Source: UCB3 sp964415605
GTDB lineage: Bacteria; Chloroflexota; Anaerolineae; Epilineales; Epilineaceae
NCBI GenBank assembly: GCA_964415605.1
Contig: CAYQBA010000116.1
Coordinates: 1-15,468 of the forward strand
DNA length: 15,468 nt
Direction: 5' to 3'
A program made the translations under genes and the position numbers. The notes below the pieces were generated by a model. The model was given only the letters and a program-made list of their open reading frames with translations. It was not told the DNA's origin and did no database searches. Shown piece after piece: positions 1 to 8,600 of this stretch; within the stretch, counting starts at the first letter, position 1; every line of letters starts with the position of its first letter.

Positions 1-592
1 AGCCGCGGATGTCCCCCGCGTCGTCCTTGGCCCACACCACGAACACGTCGGCGATGGGGGAGTTCGTGATCCAGTTCTTGGCGCCCTTCAGAACCCAGCC
101 GCCGTCGACCTTGCGGGCGCGCGAGAGCATGCTGCCGGGATCCGACCCGTGGTCCGGCTCGGTCAGGCCAAAGCAGCCGACCCATTCGCCGGTGGCCAGC
201 CGCGGCAGGTACTTCTGGCGCTGGGCCTCGGTCCCGAACGTGTAGATCGGGTACATGACCAGGCTGGACTGCACGCTCAGCGCCGAGCGGTAGCCGCTGT
301 CGACGCGCTCGACCTCGCGGGCGATGAGGCCGTAGGTCACGTGGTTGACGCCGGCGCAGCCGTAGCCCTGGATGGTCGAGCCGAGCAGCCCGAGCTCGCC
401 CATCTCGGGGTAGATCGCGCGGTCGAACGTCTCGTGGCGGTTGGCATCGAGGATGCGCGGCATCAGCTTGGCCTGGCAGTAGTCGCGGGCCAGGTCGCGG
501 ACCATGCGCTCTTCATCGGTCAGCTGCGCGTCGAAGAGCAACGGGTCGTCCCACTTGAAGCGGGGACGGTCGAGCGTGGCGCTGGCGGTCAT
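1..592 (-). CDS. gcdH: Glutaryl-CoA dehydrogenase, N-terminal part (cut by window edge)
   Basis: Flavin-dependent acyl-CoA dehydrogenase that oxidatively decarboxylates glutaryl-CoA to crotonyl-CoA in lysine/tryptophan and benzoate-type degradation; cytoplasmic. 197 residues are visible, about half of the roughly 390-440 expected. The reading is open at position 1, so the catalytic Glu and C-terminal helical domain lie outside. Signatures that set it apart from other acyl-CoA dehydrogenases are RVDSGYRSALSVQSSLVM (residues 96-113; Arg102 matches the Arg that binds the glutaryl carboxylate), CFGLTEPDHGSDPGSM (140-155, flavin/substrate loop) and KNWITNSPIADVFVVWA (172-188). The ATG at 592 is preceded by GGAG (601-604 on the complement) with an 8-nt spacer. 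It lies 58 nt downstream of the ABC1-family gene on the same strand and has its own -10 element, so it may be transcribed separately. Identification rests on close remembered similarity to human and bacterial GCDH. Confidence 0.95.
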   Translation of the reverse strand, partial: MTASATLDRPRFKWDDPLLFDAQLTDEERMVRDLARDYCQAKLMPRILDANRHETFDRAIYPEMGELGLLGSTIQGYGCAGVNHVTYGLIAREVERVDSGYRSALSVQSSLVMYPIYTFGTEAQRQKYLPRLATGEWVGCFGLTEPDHGSDPGSMLSRARKVDGGWVLKGAKNWITNSPIADVFVVWAKDDAGDIRG

Positions 593-632
593 GCGCTGGT
601 CTCCAGGCGGTGTGGGTGGCAACGAGACGCCC

Positions 633-638
633 ATTATA
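633..638 (-). promoter_or_regulatory. Perfect TATAAT -10 element in front of gcdH
   Basis: The complement of 633-638 reads TATAAT, an exact sigma-70-type -10 hexamer in very GC-rich surroundings, inside the 58-nt gap upstream of gcdH. A start about 7 nt downstream would give a leader of roughly 33 nt containing the GGAG ribosome-binding site. I see no convincing TTGACA-like -35 at 16-18 nt spacing and no TG extension, so promoter strength is uncertain. Confidence 0.5.
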
Positions 639-650
639 GCCGAGCCGCGG

Positions 651-2345
651 TCACGGCCGGTGCCGGTCGAGCCGCCACATCCGCCACACGAGCCAGAGAC
701 CGAGCAGGCACACGGCCAGGAAGCCGAAGATCGCCAGGAGCTGCGCCGGTCCCCAAGACCCGCTGAAGTCGACCGCCGGCATCACATAGCCGAGCCCGAC
801 GATGAGGGCGGCCATGAGCAGCCCGACGGTGAGCCGGTTGGCGATGCGGTCGAGCCGATGGAGGATGGGCTCGAGGTCGCTCACGCGCACCTCGATGGTC
901 AGCCGGCCGCGCTCGATCTGCTCGAGCACCCGCGAGGTGGTCCGCGGGAGCGTGCGGCCGAGCGCGACCCAATCGCCGGCCGAATCCAGCAGGTCCGGCC
1001 CCCACGTCGCCGGCGACCATTGTCGCACGGCCAGGCGGAGCAGGTATGGCCGGGCGACGTCGAAGATCCGCTGGTCGGGCGCCAGGCGCGCCCCGACGCT
1101 CTCGGCCACGCTCAGGGTGTGCACCAGCAGCGCCCACTGGCCGGGAACATGCAGGTGATGGCGGAACGCGACGTCGAGCGCCTCCTGGAACACCGGACCG
1201 ATGCGGATGTCGTGCAGCGGCATGCCCTCGTACTTGTGGAGCAGGCGGGTGAGGTCGCGCTCGAGCGCGGCGGCGTCGACGGTGCCGTGGGCCGCGGTGA
1301 GCTCGATGAGGCCGTCGCTGACGTCGCGCGCGTCCATGCGCACGACGTCGCGCGCCAGGCGGGCCAGCAGGAGCTGATCGCGGCGGCTGAGGCGGCCGAT
1401 CCGCCCGAAGTCCAGCACGGCGATGCGGTCCTGGGGCAGCACGCGGAAGTTGCCGGGATGCGGGTCGGCGTGGAAGAAGCCGTCCTCCATGATCGACTTG
1501 ATGAAGAACTGGGTCAGCCGTTCGGCGACGCGGTGGAGGTCGACCCCGGCAGCCGCGAGACGCTCGAGGTCGTCGATCTTGACGCCGTCGATGCGCTCCA
1601 GCGTGAGCACGCGCTCGGTGGTGAGATCCCAGTGCACCTTGGGAACGACGACGTAGGCTTCGGACGCGAAGTTGCGGCCATAGCGTTCGGCGTTGCGCGC
1701 CTCGGTGATGTAGCTCAGCTCGCCGCGCAAGGCGGTGGCGAACTCGTCGACGACGTCGTTGAGGTCGGTGATGAGGTAAGCCCGTGCGCGAGGCTGGATC
1801 AGCGCCGCCAGGTCGCGCAGCACGTCGATGTCGATCGTGACGTCGTGCTCGACGCCGGGGCGCTGGACCTTGACGACGACCGGCAGCCCGTCGTGCCGGG
1901 TGGCCGCATGCACCTGGCCGAGCGAGGCCGAGGCGAGCGGCACGCGGTCGAATTCGGCGAACGCGGCGCCGATGGTCTGCCCGAGCTCGGTCTCAATCGT
2001 CGCCTCGATCTCCGGCCATGGGACGGGCGGCGCCTGATCCTGCAGGCGCGTCATCTCGGCCACGAGCCCGGCCGGCAGCAGGTCCGGCCGTGTCGAGAGC
2101 ACCTGACCGAGCTTGATGAACGTAGGGCCGAGCTCCTCGAGCGCGAGGCGAAGGCGCGTGGCCGACGTCATCTGCAGCGTGGCGGGGTCGATCGGCCGTC
2201 GCAGCAGGCGGGCGGGCATGCCCAGGCGGCGGTCGAGGTGGGACTCATGCAGCACGGCGCCGAACCCTTGCCGGGCGAGGACCTCGACCACCTGGCGGTA
2301 GCGGCGCAGGCGTTCCGGCGAGAGCGGGACGCGGAACATGGACAC
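651..2345 (-). CDS. ABC1/AarF/UbiB-family atypical kinase-like membrane protein
   Basis: Member of the UbiB/ADCK atypical kinase-like family, which binds or hydrolyses ATP and in characterised members supports ubiquinone (or other prenyl-lipid) biosynthesis or transport at the membrane. At 564 aa it has the usual length. Visible motifs in order: KxGQ at 78-81 (FIKLGQ), Ala-rich nucleotide loop LASASLGQVH (137-146), kinase Lys159 in VVVKVQRPG, EARN (215-218), HADPHPGN (292-299) and the metal-binding DFG (312-314, as LDFGRIG). Two hydrophobic segments (about 505-523 and 533-556) form the typical C-terminal anchor. The GTG at 2345 is chosen because GGGAGG lies 7 nt upstream; the ATG at 2339 would leave 13 nt. 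It begins 3 nt after the zinc-ribbon gene stops, so the two are probably translationally coupled. Family is certain; the lipid substrate or pathway cannot be read from the sequence. Confidence 0.93.
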   Translation of the reverse strand: MSMFRVPLSPERLRRYRQVVEVLARQGFGAVLHESHLDRRLGMPARLLRRPIDPATLQMTSATRLRLALEELGPTFIKLGQVLSTRPDLLPAGLVAEMTRLQDQAPPVPWPEIEATIETELGQTIGAAFAEFDRVPLASASLGQVHAATRHDGLPVVVKVQRPGVEHDVTIDIDVLRDLAALIQPRARAYLITDLNDVVDEFATALRGELSYITEARNAERYGRNFASEAYVVVPKVHWDLTTERVLTLERIDGVKIDDLERLAAAGVDLHRVAERLTQFFIKSIMEDGFFHADPHPGNFRVLPQDRIAVLDFGRIGRLSRRDQLLLARLARDVVRMDARDVSDGLIELTAAHGTVDAAALERDLTRLLHKYEGMPLHDIRIGPVFQEALDVAFRHHLHVPGQWALLVHTLSVAESVGARLAPDQRIFDVARPYLLRLAVRQWSPATWGPDLLDSAGDWVALGRTLPRTTSRVLEQIERGRLTIEVRVSDLEPILHRLDRIANRLTVGLLMAALIVGLGYVMPAVDFSGSWGPAQLLAIFGFLAVCLLGLWLVWRMWRLDRHRP

Positions 2346-2348
2346 GGC

Positions 2349-3479
2349 TCAGCCTCCCAGCTCGGCAGCGCGCAGCGACCCGCAGTCGGGCGCGCCGGTG
2401 AAGGTGCCGACCTCGAGCGCCCAGGCGGTCCCCGGGCGGAGCGGGCGCCAGGCATCGATGTCGTCGAACGTGCAGCTCAGGCGGCCCTCGGAGTCGGGCG
2501 GGCTGAAGTAGACGGTGTAGCGCGCGTGGCGCCCGGCCTCGCGCTCGCAGCCGATGCACGCGCCGCCGGGCCCGGCGAGGTCGAGCGCAGGCCACGCGGG
2601 CGTCTCGCCGGCGGTCCCGCGGGCCTCGACGGTGCGAGCGTAGGCCCACGTGTTCACCCGATAGTCGCACCGATCGGCGTACACCGGCTCGCTGCGGAAG
2701 ACGGGATAGCACGTCCGCTCTTCGCGGTAGGTGCCGTCGCCGTTGTCGATGCGCAGGGTGTCGCAGCGCTCGCCGTCGGGGACCTGCTCGTGATAGCGAA
2801 CGGCCTGATGGCGTGAGATGGCGTAAGCGCCGGCGGGCAGGCTGTCGCACCAGTCGCTGCCGGATACCGGGCCATAGGCCTCGACGTCGATGGCGCGCAC
2901 CCACTCGCGGTCGACGACGGTCACCGTGGCGGTGTCCTTCCGGGTAAGGGCGTACGCCACGACGCCGCAAAGCAGGAGCAGCCCGATGGCGACGAGGATG
3001 ATCCGGGCGCGGGTGACGCCGGGCAGGGTTGGCAGCGCGGCGGCCAGGGTCTTCTGGCGCTCGGCATCGGGGTCGGGTGGGCCGCTCTCGGCGAACGCCT
3101 CGCCCTCGGCGCGCCGCTCGGTGGCGCGCCGGCCGGCGCGCGCGGCGTCGGACAGCGGGGTGCCGCACTGAGGGCAGAACTCGGCGCGGGCGCTCGACGC
3201 GGTGGCGCAGCTCGGACAGACACGGTCGGCGCCGTGGTACACGTGGTCCTTGACGGCGACCTTCTCGGCGTCGGACGGGAAGTAGCGCGCCGACGGTTCC
3301 TGCGCGGCGCCGCAGTTGGGGCAGAAGCGATGGGTCTTGCCGAGGAGCTTGCGGGTGCCGCAGTAGCGGCAATCCCAGAACATCTCGAAAACGGGCGCAG
3401 CCGGGTCGATCGGAGCGTCGGGGATCGCGGGCGGGGAGGAGGCCTCGGCGGCTTCGGGCGCTGCGGGCGTTTCGGACAT
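2349..3479 (-). CDS. Double zinc-ribbon, single-pass membrane protein with Cys-rich extracytoplasmic domain
   Basis: Protein of 376 aa with no function I recognise. It has an acidic Pro/Ala-rich N-terminus (1-30), then two four-Cys zinc ribbons: C37-x2-C40 with C53-x2-C56, and C88-x2-C91 with C102-x2-C105 (CPxCG type). A charged linker leads to one hydrophobic helix (about 158-178), probably a membrane anchor with the ribbons in the cytoplasm. The remaining 200 residues contain eight Cys (211, 239, 257, 271, 308, 311, 336, 366), including CIGC, which suggests disulfides outside the membrane. The ATG at 3479 is preferred over the in-frame GTG at 3497. No Shine-Dalgarno precedes it, but TACAAT lies 7 nt upstream, compatible with a leaderless mRNA. 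It is first in a run with the ABC1-family gene. The zinc ribbons and topology are clear; the role is unknown. Confidence 0.85.
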   Translation of the reverse strand: MSETPAAPEAAEASSPPAIPDAPIDPAAPVFEMFWDCRYCGTRKLLGKTHRFCPNCGAAQEPSARYFPSDAEKVAVKDHVYHGADRVCPSCATASSARAEFCPQCGTPLSDAARAGRRATERRAEGEAFAESGPPDPDAERQKTLAAALPTLPGVTRARIILVAIGLLLLCGVVAYALTRKDTATVTVVDREWVRAIDVEAYGPVSGSDWCDSLPAGAYAISRHQAVRYHEQVPDGERCDTLRIDNGDGTYREERTCYPVFRSEPVYADRCDYRVNTWAYARTVEARGTAGETPAWPALDLAGPGGACIGCEREAGRHARYTVYFSPPDSEGRLSCTFDDIDAWRPLRPGTAWALEVGTFTGAPDCGSLRAAELGG

Positions 3480-3486
3480 GGGGGCT

Positions 3487-3492
3487 ATTGTA
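3487..3492 (-). promoter_or_regulatory. TACAAT -10-like element, possible leaderless promoter
   Basis: On the complement, TACAAT (one mismatch from TATAAT) ends 7 nt before the ATG at 3479. That spacing would place the transcription start at or next to the A of the start codon. The absence of any Shine-Dalgarno in this stretch supports leaderless initiation. No good -35 is seen at 16-18 nt. Confidence 0.35.
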
Positions 3493-3534
3493 CACACGAC
3501 GCGGCGGGCGGACTCGGCCGCGACGCCGCAGCAG

Positions 3535-3552
3535 ACGCCGCGACGACGGCGT
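3535..3552. promoter_or_regulatory. Inverted repeat, candidate operator for the CHAT operon
   Basis: ACGCCG and CGGCGT form a perfect 6-bp inverted repeat around a 6-nt spacer. It lies 16 nt upstream of the TATCAT -10-like hexamer at 3569-3574, about where an operator or activator site could sit. In DNA this GC-rich a repeat of this size can arise by chance, so this is only a candidate. Confidence 0.2.
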
Positions 3553-3630
3553 GTAGACGCCCATGGGGTATCATCTGCGCGACGTGGGGCCGCGGATGCA
3601 TGCCGGGGCTGTCAAGGCCAGCTCGGATGA

Positions 3631-3636
3631 GGGAGG
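3631..3636 (+). promoter_or_regulatory. Ribosome-binding site GGGAGG that decides the CHAT gene start
   Basis: GGGAGG lies 11 nt before the ATG at 3648. The same frame is open back to 3234 and has an ATG at 3627, but the Shine-Dalgarno lies downstream of that ATG. The 3648 start is therefore preferred. Confidence 0.6.
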
Positions 3637-3647
3637 CGCACCGTCCG

Positions 3648-5645
3648 ATGGGGAAGTCGTTCATCTTGCGGGTCATGGAGGCCGCCGCCGGCGCGAACGG
3701 CTACCCGGTCGCCTTGATCCCGGTGGCGGAAGACGGCACGGAGGGACCGGCCGTGGCCGAAGGCGACATCCCGGTGTCGCTTCAACGGCCGGAGATGGCC
3801 GCGCCGTTCGATGTCGCGGCGGCGTGGCAGACCCTCGCGACGTTCGTCGGCGACGACCGCACGTTGCCGGATCTGGGGACCGCTCTGGCCGTGGTGCTGC
3901 TCCCGTCGAGCGTCGAGGCGGCGATACGGGCCGCCCCGTCCGACGACCGATTCGCGCTCGATATCCGCCCCGCGGCGGTGCGCGACCTGCCGTGGGAGCT
4001 GCTGCAGGTCGACGAACGCCCTTGGTTCAGCACGGCGCCGGTGTGCCGGTGGCGCGCGCCGGAAGCTGCCGCCGGCGCCGGCCTCTCACAGCCATGGCCC
4101 GTGCGCATGTTGATCGTGGCCGGGACGGACGAGGCGGCGCTGATGATCCCCTCGGAGCTTGATCGGATCAGCGATGCCTTGCTGGCATGCGACGCCGACG
4201 TCGACATCGACATCCTGCATCGGCCGACGGTCGGGCAGCTCCAATCACGGCTGGGTGATTTCAAACCGCACGTCTTCCACTTCATGGGTCACGCGCGGGT
4301 GGAGCATGTCGGCGTCGCGTCCGATGCGTATCTGGAGCTGGCCCCGCCGGGTGCCGCGGCGCAGAAGTGGACGTTCGACAACATCGCCCAGGATCTCCGG
4401 TCGGTGCCGGACCTCCGCATCGCCTACATCAACGCCTGTCGGTCGGGGACCGCGGGGCGCAATGACGCATGGAGCATCGGCGGTGCGTTTCTGAAGGGGG
4501 GAGCGCGCGCGGTTGTCTCCATGCTGGCCGACGTGGCGGGCGAGGCGGCAGGCCGGGTAGCCGGCGCGTTTTACGCCGGCCTGGCCGGTGGCAAGGCGGT
4601 CGACGCCGCGCTCGTGGCGGCACGCGGGAAGGCGAACGCCGAGCTCGGCATGCGGACCCGCGAGCACTACGCGCCGAGCCTCGAGGTGCGCGGGTCGCCC
4701 GCGAGCGTGCTGGGCATCGGCACGGACATCCCCGAGGCCCATCGCAGGCAGGTGCTGACCATGCCGGACTTCAAAGACGTGCCGCGTTGGGTGGATCGGC
4801 GCTTCGAACGGCGCGAGACCTGGGCGCGACTGGCGGCCGAGCCGATGAACCTGCTCGTGATCTCCGGCAGCGAGGCGACCGGCAAGACCGCGGTGGCCAA
4901 GATGCTGATGCAGCGCTGTTGTCTCTTCCAGCACCAGCTGCGCTATGTCGATTTGCGTGAGAAGACCGCGCCGTCCTTCCTCGACGTGTTGCAGGCCATC
5001 CGAGACGGCCAGCCCGCCGTGGATCCCTCGCGCCCGACGGGCCCGCTGCGGGCGTTGGCTCCGCTTGCCTTCGAGTCCTTTGACCGGCAGGTGGACCTCG
5101 CGCTGGGCGCCGGGCGCGAGGGGGTCAACCCGGCGCTGCCGGCCCCCGCGGAATCCAGGCAAGAGCGCGTCCTCCGCCCGGTGTTCGACGCGTTCGCGGC
5201 GGCCCTGGCCGAGGCATCGACAGCGCGGCCGCTGGTCCTCGTCCTGGATCATGTCAAGATGGAGAGAGAAGAGTTCAGGATCCTGGAGGACCATCTATTC
5301 GGCCGTTATGTCAGATCACCGTCACGTGCCGTCCGATGGGTGTTGATCCTGTCCAGCGGCCTGATCGATGGTCCGAATGCGTATGGCATCGCGGAGGTCT
5401 TCTTCGGGGCGTACCATCACCTCCGCGTCGATGGCTTGAGCGTCGCCGACATCGATGATCTGTTCTCGGAGCTGCTGCGGCGCAACTTCGACATGACGCA
5501 AGTCGACGCCCACGCGTTGGCGGGCCCGGTGCATGCGGCCCTGCGGAACATGGCCAGACAGGTGCCGCATCTGGAGCCCGGCAAGCTGGCGGGTCTGCAG
5601 ACCATCCTCAAGGACAGCGGGCTGCAGGCCCGCGCCGGAATCTGA
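3648..5645 (+). CDS. CHAT (caspase-like) protease fused to a P-loop NTPase
   Basis: 665 aa and no signal peptide, so probably cytoplasmic. The CHAT domain spans about residues 75-355. It includes the PWELL strand motif (115-119), HVFHFMGHAR (208-217) with the likely catalytic His215, INACRSG (261-267) with the nucleophile Cys264, and the downstream FLKGGARAVVSML segment (281-293) typical of the fold. An NTPase follows: Walker A GSEATGKT (407-414), Walker B VLVLD (530-534, Asp534) and a WVLILSS strand (564-570). The order CHAT-then-NTPase, with no C-terminal repeat region, suggests a clan CD cysteine protease under nucleotide control. It is the first gene of the operon; gene B starts 12 nt after its stop. 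The NTPase looks STAND- or AAA-like but its class is not fixed. CHAT proteases in other systems cleave protein partners; the substrate here is unknown. Confidence 0.87.
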   Translation: MGKSFILRVMEAAAGANGYPVALIPVAEDGTEGPAVAEGDIPVSLQRPEMAAPFDVAAAWQTLATFVGDDRTLPDLGTALAVVLLPSSVEAAIRAAPSDDRFALDIRPAAVRDLPWELLQVDERPWFSTAPVCRWRAPEAAAGAGLSQPWPVRMLIVAGTDEAALMIPSELDRISDALLACDADVDIDILHRPTVGQLQSRLGDFKPHVFHFMGHARVEHVGVASDAYLELAPPGAAAQKWTFDNIAQDLRSVPDLRIAYINACRSGTAGRNDAWSIGGAFLKGGARAVVSMLADVAGEAAGRVAGAFYAGLAGGKAVDAALVAARGKANAELGMRTREHYAPSLEVRGSPASVLGIGTDIPEAHRRQVLTMPDFKDVPRWVDRRFERRETWARLAAEPMNLLVISGSEATGKTAVAKMLMQRCCLFQHQLRYVDLREKTAPSFLDVLQAIRDGQPAVDPSRPTGPLRALAPLAFESFDRQVDLALGAGREGVNPALPAPAESRQERVLRPVFDAFAAALAEASTARPLVLVLDHVKMEREEFRILEDHLFGRYVRSPSRAVRWVLILSSGLIDGPNAYGIAEVFFGAYHHLRVDGLSVADIDDLFSELLRRNFDMTQVDAHALAGPVHAALRNMARQVPHLEPGKLAGLQTILKDSGLQARAGI

Positions 5646-5657
5646 CACGAGGGCGGC

Positions 5658-8600
5658 ATGCCACTGACCGAGCAGGAGATCGCGCACAGGGTCTCGCTCC
5701 TTTTCTCCGATCCGGTCCAGCTGCTGCCGGACGTCGAGCGGGCCGCGCTGCGCCGCTGTGCGCTGCCGCGCTGGTTCGACCAGGCGATGTACGAGCGCGT
5801 CCTGGCCAACCCGTCCGATGGTGAGCCGGCGGACTTTGCCGCGATCCGCGCCCACGACCATGTCGCCGCCCTGCCAGGCGCCGGCGATCGCCTGACCGTG
5901 CGGGAACCCTATCGATCGCGTCTCTTCGAGGACTGGTGGGGTGGCTCCGCGGCCGGCGCCGGCGCACCGGAAGCGGCCGCCGCGGATGTCCGGACGACGG
6001 CCGACGGACCCATTCCCTCCGAGCTCGCCGACCTCAGCCACCAGCTGGCGGCGTGGTTTGCTCCGGGCTCGCACGATGACCCCTACGAGCGGCTCTACCA
6101 CCTGATCCTCGCCGACCGGAATGCCGCGGCCGAACTATTTATCCAGCGCATCGACGACGCGGTGGCCCGGTTCGACCTTCCGGGATGCGACGCGATCCTG
6201 CGCACCATGGAAGAGCGCCAGGCGCTCCTCGGCCAGCGGCTGGCCGGCCTGTTGATCGAGAAGCGCCACGCGGTGACCACCCGCGCGCTTTGGGCACGCG
6301 AGCACTACGAGACCATCCAATACTACGAACGGGAGCTGACGCGGACCTGGCTCGACGACCTGGTGGCCGGGCGGTGTGGGGACGTCTTGGCGCCCGGTGG
6401 CGCGGGCGAGGCGTCGGAGATGGCCCCGACACACGACGGCGAGGGTCCCGGCGGCCTGCCGAATGGCGATGGCCCATGCTGGCTGCTCCACATTTTCGCC
6501 GGCGGCGGGCTGGGAAAGACCATGTTCATCCGCGCCACCATCGCCCGGAACTGCGTGCCCGCTGGAATCCCGTGCGCGCGGATCGACTTCGACTTCGTTC
6601 CCCACCTGGCCGTGGTGGCGCGCGAGCCGTGGCGACTGCTGCTCAGCATCGCCGAGCAGCTCAACCCGCAGTGGCCGGCGCGGCCGTTTGACGAGCTGCT
6701 GGCGGAGCACCGCGACTTCGTGGCGCAGGCGGGGGGGCGGCCGATCCCGCTGCCGCGCGACGTGCGCGCGGTGGATGCGGAGGTGGACCGTCGCTCGCTG
6801 GCCGGGCGCGTCCTCGACCGGTTCGGCCGAATCGTCGCGGAGAGCGGGGCGTCGGGCGGTGGAGGCGAGACGGTCGGGCCGGTCTTGCTGATCTTCGACA
6901 CGCTCGAGAACCTGCGATCGCGCAACATCGACCCCGAGCCGCTCTTCCAGCTCATGCGCGAGCTGCACGACCGCGTTCCGCGCGTGCGCTGCATCCTTGC
7001 CGGCCGCTACGACCTCACCGACGGCGTGCCGGTGCCGGGCGTGCCGGGGCACGGCGGCGACGACTCCCCACCCGCCACGCCGTTCGCGCGCCTCTTCGCG
7101 GGCTCGTACCGTAAGGTCCAGCTGCTCGGCTTCACCGCACAAGAGGCCCGGGAGTACCTCGAACAAAAGCGCCACCTGGCGGGCGACCCGCGGATGGACG
7201 CCATCGTCGCCAAGGCGTGCGGGACAGCCGCTGACGCGGCGGACCGCCACGCCAACCCGTTCACGCTGGCGCTCCTGGCGGACATCGTGCGCGCCGACCC
7301 CTTGTTGTCGGCGGACCAGATCGCCGCATACCCCACGGCCAACCTGATCTACCTGATCGAGCGGGTCATCGAACGGGTTGACAACCGGTTGTTGCGCTGG
7401 CTGCTGCGCTACGGCGTGGTGCCGCGCCAGCTCACGTTGGACTATGTGCGGCGGGTCATGCTGCCGTATCTCCAAGCCGTCCGCGCCACGGGGCGGGTGG
7501 ACGAGGACGACGTGGCCAGCGACGCGCTTCCACCCGCCGTCCTCGCCCGCCAGCCATGGTCGGTCGTGGCGTCCGCCCCGCCGGTCGACGTCGACGCGCT
7601 CTGGCGTGAGCTTTACGCCTACACCAGCGACTACGCGTGGGTCTCGGCGGTGGGGGGCGCCTCGGACACCGTCGCGTTCCACGCGGACGTCGTTGAACCC
7701 ATGCGCCAGCTCATCGAACCGAAGGCGATCCACAAGCGACTCGTCGCCGACACGATCGCGTACTACACGGCGCTCGGCGACGCGGCGGGCCCGGAAGAAC
7801 GCGCACGCTGGATCCAAGAGGTCGTGTACCACCGCTACCGGCTCGACCCAGCCGCCGCCGACGCCGCGCATCTCGCCGATCTCGACGCTGCCGGCGACGA
7901 GTCTCGGGAAGCACGCGACCTCGCAGACGCGATCCTGGCGAATTCCACGTCCAGCCGGGCGAGCCTGGAGGTCCGCGCCCGCGCGAGCTACGTCCTGGCC
8001 TACGATCGGCTGCGCGATCCGCGGCTGCTCGGCGACGACGAGCGACTGCGGGTCAAGGGCTGGTTGGACGCGATCGACGCGGTGTCCGATCACCAGCCGC
8101 CCGTCGTCCACCCGGCGCGAGTGGCGTTCCTGAACGGCCGCTGGGCGCTGGATCAAGGCGACGCCACCGCGGCGGCCGAGCTGTGCGCAACCGGCCTGGC
8201 GCGTCCCGCCGATGCGGTCAACGTGGTCGACCTGCACGCGCTTCGCGCCGACGCCTTGTCTGCCGGCGGGGAGCTCGACGCGGCGATCGACGCGCGCCGC
8301 CAGGCGTGGGACCTGGCCGCCACGGACGAGCGCGCACGCCGGCGATGCCTCGGGCTGGGTCTGGCGCTGGGTGGTGCGCTGGCCAGCCGCGACCGATGGG
8401 AAGAGGCGGAGCAAGCGTTCGAGGACGCCTGGTCGGAGGCAGAGCGGCGCCGCGCCGAAGCGGACATGGGGATCGCGCCGGCCTGCCGCGCGCTCCTCGG
8501 CCAGCTGGACGCCAACGCCCGCATGGGACGTGAGGCGCGAGCCGTGGCGCTGGGGGAGCAGCGGCTTGGAGAGCTTCGCAGTTGGAGGGCGGGCACATCG

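Larger units (their letters stand above)
3480..3647. other. Divergent intergenic region between the zinc-ribbon gene and the CHAT operon
   Basis: The 168 nt between the two divergent start codons must hold the promoter of the four-gene operon. It contains a leftward TACAAT (3487-3492), two copies of GACGCCGC 12 nt apart (3522-3529 and 3534-3541), a 6-6-6 inverted repeat (3535-3552), a rightward TATCAT (3569-3574, one mismatch from TATAAT, no clear -35) and the GGGAGG ribosome-binding site (3631-3636). No small gene is convincing here. Confidence 0.5.

Noticed and set aside
504..2816. Long plus-strand open frame (770 codons) antisense to the ABC1-family gene
   Set aside because: It lies opposite two well-supported genes; its Arg/Glu/Ala/Gly-rich translation has no recognisable domain. 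Long antisense frames are expected in DNA this GC-rich.
3234..3647. N-terminal extension of the CHAT protein back to the upstream in-frame starts (3234 or 3627)
   Set aside because: The 3234 start would overlap the divergent zinc-ribbon gene, and the only good Shine-Dalgarno (GGGAGG, 3631-3636) lies after the ATG at 3627 and serves 3648.
5643..5660. Frameshift or nonsense mutation splitting one original A-B gene
   Set aside because: Gene B has its own GAGGG site and ATG right after the stop, and both frames read cleanly with full domains. An evolutionary split is possible, but a recent mutation or sequencing error is not indicated.
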